DNA from: Holtiella tumoricola
Lineage (GTDB): Bacteria; Bacillota; Clostridia; Lachnospirales; Cellulosilyticaceae
Direction of reading: 5' to 3'
Assembly (NCBI RefSeq): GCF_027857615.1
Contig: NZ_JAQIFT010000006.1
Span: 1 to 38,277, forward strand
DNA length: 38,277 nucleotides
The notes beneath the pieces are model-generated. The model made no database searches, was not told where the DNA came from, and was given only the letters and a program-made list of their open reading frames with translations. Made by a program: the position numbers and the translations under genes. This document shows, one piece after another, positions 33,099-38,277 of the stretch. Numbering within the stretch: position 1 is the first letter of the stretch; each line of letters opens with the position of its first letter.

Positions 33099-33210
33099 AG
33101 TGTATTTAGGAATATAGAATACAATATAAAAAAATGTATAAGATAGGAAAGTTGTAACAGTTGGAATAAAAGGATATAATACAGTTATAAGTCTAGAAAG
33201 GATGTAGAAC

Positions 33211-34116
33211 ATGTTAGATATTTGTTTGCTTGGAACGGGTGGAATGTTGCCGTTACCAGAGCGTTTTTTGACAGCAATGCTTGCAAGATATAATGGAAGA
33301 AAACTTTTAATTGATTGTGGTGAAGGTACACAAGTTACCATGAAGATGTTAGGATGGGGATATAAAACTTTAGATATTATTTGTTTTACACATTATCATG
33401 GAGATCACGTAACAGGACTGCCAGGATTACTTTTAACTTTAGGCAATGCAGGACGTGAAGAACCACTTACTATTATTGGACCACCAGGGCTTAAGAGAAT
33501 AGTAGATGGTTTAACAGTAGTATGTAGAGATATTACATTTCCATTAAATTTAATAGAATTACCTTATGAGAAAAATGAATTAGTAGTAGGCGAGTTTCAT
33601 ATTAGTGCGCTTCCTGTACCACATAAAGTACCTTGCTTTAGCTATGCTATAGAGAATAAAAGGCAGCCTAAGTTTGTAGTAGAGAAAGCACGTGAGAACC
33701 AAGTACCACAAAAGCTTTGGAAGAAGCTTCAACTTGGTGAAACTGTAGAAGAAAGCAATAAGGTATATACGCCAGATATGGTACTAGGAGAAGCAAGAAA
33801 AGGAATTAAAGTATCTTATAGTACAGATTGTAGACCAACGGAAGAACTTACAAAGTTTGTCCAAGGGTCAGACCTATTCATTTGTGAAGGAATGTACATT
33901 GAGGATGAATTAGAACAAGTGAAAAAATATAAGCATATGCTAAGTAGTGAAGCAGCACAAATTGCTAAAAAAGCAGAAGTAAAAGAACTTTGGCTGACTC
34001 ATTTTAGCCCAGCGGTACCAAATTCAAAGATAGATGTATCTGCCATTTGTGAGATTTTTCCAAATACAATTGCAGGAACAGATAGAATGACAACAACTAT
34101 AGGATTCGAGGAGTAG
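33211..34116 (+). CDS. Rnz, ribonuclease Z
   Basis: 301 residues, short-form RNase Z. AAAGGATG precedes the ATG. It cleaves the 3' trailer of tRNA precursors lacking encoded CCA. Seen: LLGTGGMLPLPERF at the start, the metal motif HYHGDH at 61-66, the flexible-arm region with GLPGLLLTLG, STDCRPTEEL, and THFSPAVPN near the end. One of the two tRNA genes in this window has no encoded CCA and would be a substrate. It begins a run of closely packed genes through ispD. Confidence 0.95.
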   Translation: MLDICLLGTGGMLPLPERFLTAMLARYNGRKLLIDCGEGTQVTMKMLGWGYKTLDIICFTHYHGDHVTGLPGLLLTLGNAGREEPLTIIGPPGLKRIVDGLTVVCRDITFPLNLIELPYEKNELVVGEFHISALPVPHKVPCFSYAIENKRQPKFVVEKARENQVPQKLWKKLQLGETVEESNKVYTPDMVLGEARKGIKVSYSTDCRPTEELTKFVQGSDLFICEGMYIEDELEQVKKYKHMLSSEAAQIAKKAEVKELWLTHFSPAVPNSKIDVSAICEIFPNTIAGTDRMTTTIGFEE

Positions 34117-34139
34117 ACATTTCTAAAAGGGGGACAGGC

Positions 34140-34715
34140 ATGAGGAAAGCTATAGCTGTATTAATTATGCTAGGCGTATGCAGTATTTATTTTCTAGCGA
34201 TGGAAAGTCAAGACGTGGCAGATGTAGTAGATACAGTAGCTATACAAGAGGAATTAAAGGCTGATATGAATGAACGTATTGAACGGATTATTGAACAAAT
34301 TGAAGCAGAATATCCAGCTACACCTAAGTTACTAATAGAAGTAAGTAATGAGATTATGGAAGTACAGTATAGTGAAGCTTGGGAGCCAGACAATGAGTTA
34401 GAAAAACAAACACTATTAGCATTAAGACTTCTATGCAGTAATAGACTACTAGAACTAAATACTTACAATAAGCAAATAGAAAATTTACGTACCGAGCTTA
34501 TTAAGAACCATACAGAAGGTGTATATCTAAATAATAGTAAAATAGAAAGTATTAATTTCTTAACCCCAGATGATGCTTTTGTAGAAGTTATTTACGATAC
34601 GACTAAAGGGACTCAAAAAAGGGAATATACTTTAGTTAAAGAAGAAGGACTATGGAAAATATACAGTTGGAAAGACCTTGGGCCTGTAAGTGAGGACCAG
34701 GTTGTGGAGGAATAA
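34140..34715 (+). CDS. Small exported protein of unknown function
   Basis: 191 residues; GGGGGA precedes the ATG. A hydrophobic N-terminus (~3-19) is a signal peptide or anchor with no lipobox Cys at a convincing place. The rest is helical and acidic (~35-120), then a beta-rich end, FVEVIYDTTKGTQKREYTLVKEEGLWKI being spread over ~145-175, as in small NTF2-like or lipoprotein-type domains. The family is not firmly recognised. Two bases separate it from tsaD, so it is in the rnz-tsaD transcript. Confidence 0.7.
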   Translation: MRKAIAVLIMLGVCSIYFLAMESQDVADVVDTVAIQEELKADMNERIERIIEQIEAEYPATPKLLIEVSNEIMEVQYSEAWEPDNELEKQTLLALRLLCSNRLLELNTYNKQIENLRTELIKNHTEGVYLNNSKIESINFLTPDDAFVEVIYDTTKGTQKREYTLVKEEGLWKIYSWKDLGPVSEDQVVEE

Positions 34716-34717
34716 AA

Positions 34718-35737
34718 ATGAAGGATATAAAAATACTTGCGATAGAAACATCTTGTGACGAAACAGCAGCAGCAGTAGTAGTTAACGGAAGAGATGTACG
34801 TTCAAATGTTATTTCAACTCAAATTGACTTACATACTAAGTTTGGAGGAGTTGTACCAGAGATAGCATCACGTATGCATGTTGAAAAGATTAATGTGGTG
34901 ATACGAGAAGCGTTAGAAAAAGCAAATATGACATTAGATGATATTGATGTAATTGGTGTAACATATGGGCCAGGTTTAGTAGGTGCCTTATTAGTAGGTG
35001 TAGTAGCGGCTAAGGCGATTGCCTTTACTAAAAATATACCATTAGTAGGTGTACATCATATTGAAGGGCACATTGCAGCTAATTATATTCAAGAGCCTAC
35101 ATTAGAACCACCATTTTTATGTTTAGTTGTATCAGGAGGACATACGCACCTTGTTCATGTTGCAGATTATAATACTTATGAAATTATGGGTAAAACAAGA
35201 GATGATGCAGCAGGAGAAGCTTATGATAAAGTTGCACGTGCTATTGGCCTTCCATATCCAGGGGGACCAAAGATTGATGCATTAAGTAAAGAAGGAAATA
35301 AAGATGCTATTGCCTTTCCAAAGGCAATGATAGGAGATGGCTATGACTTTAGTTTTAGTGGTCTTAAATCATCTGTACTAAACTATGTTAATAGCGCAAA
35401 GATGAAAGGAGATGAATTACCAATAGCAGATATCGCAGCCAGTTTTCAAAATACAGTAGTAGAAGTACTTGTAACGAAAACAATGGCACTTGCGAAAGAA
35501 AAAGGCATTACTAAAATTGCCTTAGCAGGTGGTGTAGCAGCTAATAGCGGTTTATGTGAAGGTATGGAAGCAGCTTGCAATAAAAATGGTTTTGCATTCT
35601 ATCATCCAAGTAAAATACTTTGTACAGATAATGCAGCAATGATTGGTTCAGCAGCGTACTATGAATATTTAAGAGGTTCACGTGCTGATATGACATTAAA
35701 TGCTGTTCCGAACCTACCACTTGGTAAAAAAATATAA
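34718..35737 (+). CDS. TsaD, catalytic subunit of tRNA t6A37 transferase
   Basis: 339 residues. It transfers threonylcarbamoyl from TC-AMP to A37 of tRNA, with TsaB and TsaE (encoded at 9265-10394). Seen: ETSCDETAAAVV at 10-21, GGVVPEIASRMH, the metal-binding HIEGH at 114-118 (His114 and His118), VSGGHTH, and ALAGGVAANSGL with the CTDNAAMIG motif at the C-terminus. GGAGG lies before the ATG, overlapping the end of the previous gene. It is separated from tsaEB, as is common. Confidence 0.97.
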   Translation: MKDIKILAIETSCDETAAAVVVNGRDVRSNVISTQIDLHTKFGGVVPEIASRMHVEKINVVIREALEKANMTLDDIDVIGVTYGPGLVGALLVGVVAAKAIAFTKNIPLVGVHHIEGHIAANYIQEPTLEPPFLCLVVSGGHTHLVHVADYNTYEIMGKTRDDAAGEAYDKVARAIGLPYPGGPKIDALSKEGNKDAIAFPKAMIGDGYDFSFSGLKSSVLNYVNSAKMKGDELPIADIAASFQNTVVEVLVTKTMALAKEKGITKIALAGGVAANSGLCEGMEAACNKNGFAFYHPSKILCTDNAAMIGSAAYYEYLRGSRADMTLNAVPNLPLGKKI

Positions 35738-35757
35738 CAAAGGGGAGGGGGTAAAAA

Positions 35758-36825
35758 ATGGAGAAAATAATTAGGTTTCTCATCTCTGGTATTATTGCAG
35801 GGATAGCTTCCATAATGGTAGTAGATCTACAGGAGAAACAAATTATTCCTAGTAATTTTGGCGATACATTACAAGGAAGTTTGAAATTTTTATATGAGTA
35901 TAAAGAACTTATAGTATTTATAATTATTTTTGGACTTATGTTTATAACAATAGGTGCGTTTATATCTAAAAAAATCACACCTAAAATAGAAGCTAAGTTA
36001 GCTAAAGCTTCTATGATTGAAACACTCATATATATTATTGGATTTGCTATAGGATTAGGCATTGCAAATTTAATAGGTAATCCTCTTCTTACAAGCCAAT
36101 CAGATATGATGAATATACTATGGGGAATATTACTCTATTTAGCGTTAGGCTATATTGGTATATATATCGTACACATTAAAAAAGATGAAATAAAAGGTTG
36201 GTTTAGTAAGAAGGATAATAATACACTATGGAGTGCACCTAAAATTCTAGATACAAGTGTCATTATAGATGGGCGTATTCTAGATATTATTAAGACTCAG
36301 TTTATTGAAGGTAAAATTATTATTCCCACATTTGTATTAGATGAACTTAGACATATTGCAGATTCATCTGATAAGTTAAAGAGAAATAGAGGGCGAAGAG
36401 GTTTAGATATTTTAAATGAAATGCAAAATCTTAAGCAGCCACCAATCGAAGTGATGGATATAGATTTCCGTAATATTAAAGAAGTAGATGTTAAGCTTAT
36501 TAAGTTAGCAGAACAAATACATGGAGCAGTTGTAACTAATGATTTTAACTTAAATAAGGTGGCACAGCTACAAAAGGTTACGGTATTAAATATTAATGAT
36601 CTTAGTAATGCGGTAAAACCAGTGGTTCTTCCTAATGAAGAAATGGTGATAACGATTATAAAAGAAGGTAAAGAACAAGAGCAAGGTATAGGCTATCTTA
36701 ATGATGGAACAATGATCGTTGTAGAAAATGGTAGGAAAGCAGTAGGAGAAACAAAGACAGTACAGGTTACTAGCGTACTTCAGACTTCTGCAGGACGTAT
36801 GATTTTTGCTAAGATTATTAAATAG
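35758..36825 (+). CDS. YacL-type membrane protein with PIN and TRAM domains
   Basis: 355 residues; GGGAGGGGG precedes the ATG. Four hydrophobic segments lie within 1-140. The PIN nuclease domain (~162-282) keeps the acidic set: Asp165 (LDTSVIIDG), Glu196 (LDELRHIAD), Asp244 and Asp262 (VTNDFNLNK). The TRAM domain (~290-352) has the YLNDGTMIVVENG strand and a likely RNA-binding face. It may be a membrane-tethered RNase; the target is unknown. The order yacL-ispD is also found in Bacillus, where these genes neighbour radA and disA. Confidence 0.92.
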   Translation: MEKIIRFLISGIIAGIASIMVVDLQEKQIIPSNFGDTLQGSLKFLYEYKELIVFIIIFGLMFITIGAFISKKITPKIEAKLAKASMIETLIYIIGFAIGLGIANLIGNPLLTSQSDMMNILWGILLYLALGYIGIYIVHIKKDEIKGWFSKKDNNTLWSAPKILDTSVIIDGRILDIIKTQFIEGKIIIPTFVLDELRHIADSSDKLKRNRGRRGLDILNEMQNLKQPPIEVMDIDFRNIKEVDVKLIKLAEQIHGAVVTNDFNLNKVAQLQKVTVLNINDLSNAVKPVVLPNEEMVITIIKEGKEQEQGIGYLNDGTMIVVENGRKAVGETKTVQVTSVLQTSAGRMIFAKIIK

Positions 36826-36838
36826 AGGAGTTTTATAA

Positions 36839-37519
36839 ATGAATAAAATAGCTGCAGTTATTGTAGCAGGTGGAAGCGGTTCGCGTATGGGAACAAAAGT
36901 TAAAAAACAGTATTTAAAGCTAAAAGGCAAAGAAATACTGACTCATACTGTGGAACGCTTTTCCACTATTGCTCAAATAGAAGAAATTATTGTAGTAACA
37001 GGTGAAGAAGATATTGAATATGTTACTACATTGTTGAGAGATACTTATAAGATCAAAAAGGTTAAGGCTGTTGTAGCAGGAGGAAAGGAAAGACAAGACT
37101 CATGCTGGAATGGTATTAGTAATGTAAGCGAAGAAATAGACTATATCATGGTACATGATGGAGCAAGGCCGCTTATAAGTGAAGCAGTAATCAATGCCAG
37201 TATAGAAAAAGTAAAAGAATGTAGAGCTTGTATTGTAGCTGTACCTGTAAAAGATACAATTAAACAAGCTGATCAAGAGGGGAAAATCATTAACACGCCT
37301 AGAAGAGAAACTTTGTGGGCAGTACAAACACCTCAAGTGTTTGAAAAGGGATTATTAATAAATGCCTATCAAGAAGCTTATGAAAAAGCTCTGCAAGTTA
37401 CAGATGATAGTATGATTGTAGAAGCCTTTGGAGAAGCTGTTCATATTGTTCAAGGGGAATATACTAATATTAAAATTACTACACCAGAAGATTTATTATT
37501 AGCAGAAAGACTGATATAG
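36839..37519 (+). CDS. IspD, 2-C-methyl-D-erythritol 4-phosphate cytidylyltransferase
   Basis: 226 residues. It joins MEP to CTP giving CDP-ME, in the non-mevalonate route to isoprenoid precursors, in the cytosol. Seen: the nucleotide-binding AGGSGSRMG at 10-18 with KKQYLKLKGKEIL, GGKERQDSCWNG, VHDGARPL, VKDTIK, and TPQVF with TDDSMIVE at the C-terminus. GAGGAG precedes the ATG. ispF does not follow in the window, although ispDF is common. A terminator lies 66 bases downstream. Confidence 0.96.
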   Translation: MNKIAAVIVAGGSGSRMGTKVKKQYLKLKGKEILTHTVERFSTIAQIEEIIVVTGEEDIEYVTTLLRDTYKIKKVKAVVAGGKERQDSCWNGISNVSEEIDYIMVHDGARPLISEAVINASIEKVKECRACIVAVPVKDTIKQADQEGKIINTPRRETLWAVQTPQVFEKGLLINAYQEAYEKALQVTDDSMIVEAFGEAVHIVQGEYTNIKITTPEDLLLAERLI

Positions 37520-37584
37520 ATAGGTGTTATCAAAAGGTATATTTATAGTTACTAAAAAGGAATGATCTATCATTATAAATATGG

Positions 37585-37627
37585 AAAAGCTATAAAACTA
37601 ATTTGAATCGTTAGTTTTATAGCTTTT
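37585..37627 (+). terminator. Intrinsic terminator after ispD
   Basis: A perfect 17-base inverted repeat (37585-37601 with 37611-37627) with a nine-base loop and T-rich tail. Confidence 0.9.
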
Positions 37628-37870
37628 ATATTTTATTTTTATAATCAAAAAGATTCGTTGTACTTAAGGGAATCTAAATAGGATTGAGTAATAAGGATAA
37701 TTATCAGAAGACTGATGAATAGATAGAAGAGCTAGTAAAAGGCCTTCTAATACAAGTCTATTTTCTATAATAATTATAATAAATAGGTTTAATAGATATA
37801 TAGTTTTGTGAGGAAAGTTATAGATGAAATAAGGAATAAAAGAAAAGATGAAAAAAGTTTAAAAAACATG
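37628..37870. other. Gene-free AT-rich spacer
   Basis: Very AT-rich; apart from small hairpins such as ATCAG/CTGAT no gene, repeat or RNA was recognised between the ispD terminator and the tRNA promoters. Confidence 0.5.
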
Positions 37871-37899
37871 TTGACGTATGACAAATGCCATGTTATATT
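37871..37899 (+). promoter_or_regulatory. Upstream tRNA promoter (P1)
   Basis: TTGACG at 37871-37876 and TATATT at 37894-37899 are 17 bases apart. Confidence 0.7.
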
Positions 37900-37978
37900 A
37901 ATTAAGCACTAAGAGCGAGCAAGTACTTAAGGCAAAAGTTAAGAACTAATAACTTAAATAAAAAGTAGAAATTAGTGC

Positions 37979-38007
37979 TTGACAAACAACATACAAGTTG
38001 ATAAAAT
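37979..38007 (+). promoter_or_regulatory. Downstream tRNA promoter (P2)
   Basis: Perfect TTGACA at 37979-37984 and TAAAAT at 38002-38007, exactly 17 bases apart, 45 bases before tRNA-Ser. A TCAAGTG/CACTTGA hairpin (38010-38040) lies in the short leader. Confidence 0.85.
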
Positions 38008-38051
38008 AATCAAGTGTCAAGTCGGAAGACAAGCACTTGAAAATTAAATCT

Positions 38052-38137
38052 GGAGAGGTGTCCGAGCGGTTTAAGGAGCTGGTCTTGAAAACCAGTGACT
38101 CCGAAAGGGGCCGTGGGTTCGAATCCCACCCTCTCCG
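38052..38137 (+). tRNA. tRNA-Ser(UGA)
   Basis: 86 bases. Acceptor GGAGAGG pairs with CCTCTCC, the anticodon loop is CTTGAAA (anticodon TGA), a long class II variable arm follows, and the T-arm has GGTTCGAAT. Discriminator G; CCA is not encoded. Confidence 0.97.
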
Positions 38138-38165
38138 TTAATCCATTAAAGTGTAAGACCACTGT

Positions 38166-38257
38166 GGAGAAGTACCCAAGTGGTTGAAGGGGCTCCCCTG
38201 GAAAGGGAGTAGGTCGTTAATAGCGGCGCGAGGGTTCAAATCCCTCCTTCTCCGCCA
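38166..38257 (+). tRNA. tRNA-Ser(GGA)
   Basis: 92 bases including the encoded CCA. Acceptor GGAGAAG pairs with CTTCTCC, the anticodon loop is CTGGAAA (anticodon GGA), with a long variable arm containing an AGGTCGTTAATAGCGGC stem-loop and T-arm GGTTCAAAT. Transcribed with the preceding tRNA-Ser. Confidence 0.97.
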
Positions 38258-38277
38258 TTTTAATAGGATGTTTGAAC

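Noticed and set aside
32955..33341. 128-codon minus-strand open frame across the Cys-rich/rnz gap
   Set aside because: It overlaps two well-supported plus-strand genes and a terminator, and its translation is AT-driven with no domain.

Overview
The window is AT-rich, gene-dense chromosomal DNA from a low-GC Gram-positive. Strong AGGAGG-type ribosome binding sites, intrinsic terminators after most transcription units, CdaA/CdaR/GlmM, RNase HIII, a YacL-type PIN/TRAM protein and an RFN-controlled RibU all point to Clostridia, probably a relative of Lachnospiraceae or Cellulosilyticum. No phage, insertion sequence, CRISPR array or plasmid gene was seen. The ends are not gene-truncated: position 1 lies in a terminator and the right end follows two serine tRNAs.

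Layout. 1-3.3 kb (minus strand): a leaderless NanI-type sialidase and a GT2 glycosyltransferase. 3.5-8 kb: HAD phosphatase, MATE exporter, a divergent UppS-like cis-prenyltransferase, an MFS permease and a tiny zinc ribbon. 8.2-9 kb: FMN riboswitch, terminator and ribU. 9.3-11.1 kb: tsaE-tsaB-rimI, converging with and overlapping a small membrane-protein gene. 11.3-18 kb: XRE-TPR regulator, a small unknown, a YjeM-type amino acid transporter, a collagen-like BclA-type surface protein, an unknown, proA, and a protein resembling the FliD C-terminal region. 18-21.1 kb: a DeoR repressor divergent from an organophosphate-type MFS permease and a PhnP-like metallohydrolase. 21.3-27.8 kb: a membrane-anchored DUF4015 glycosidase with two unknown membrane proteins, then cdaA-cdaR (c-di-AMP synthesis) and glmM (cell-wall precursor). 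28-31.5 kb: a GH8-like exported protein that seems to have lost its catalytic acids, paired with a two-PAS, degenerate-GGDEF, intact-EAL c-di-GMP protein. 31.7-37.5 kb: rnhC, a small Cys-rich protein behind a structured leader, rnz, a small exported protein, tsaD, yacL-like and ispD. 37.9-38.3 kb: two consecutive promoters and tRNA-Ser(UGA), tRNA-Ser(GGA).

Functional themes. TsaE, TsaB and TsaD (tRNA t6A synthesis) all lie in the window, but in two loci about 24 kb apart. Both cyclic dinucleotide systems are present: c-di-AMP next to wall synthesis, and c-di-GMP next to a polysaccharide-hydrolase-like protein. Most other genes are housekeeping or transport.

The best candidates for undescribed biology are the GH8-like/EAL pair, the two unknown membrane proteins beside cdaA, the structured leader before the Cys-rich gene at 32.8 kb, the rimI antisense arrangement, and the DeoR/OPA/PhnP-like cluster with a repeated motif in its divergent promoter region. 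All assignments come from reading the sequence; no database search was made.
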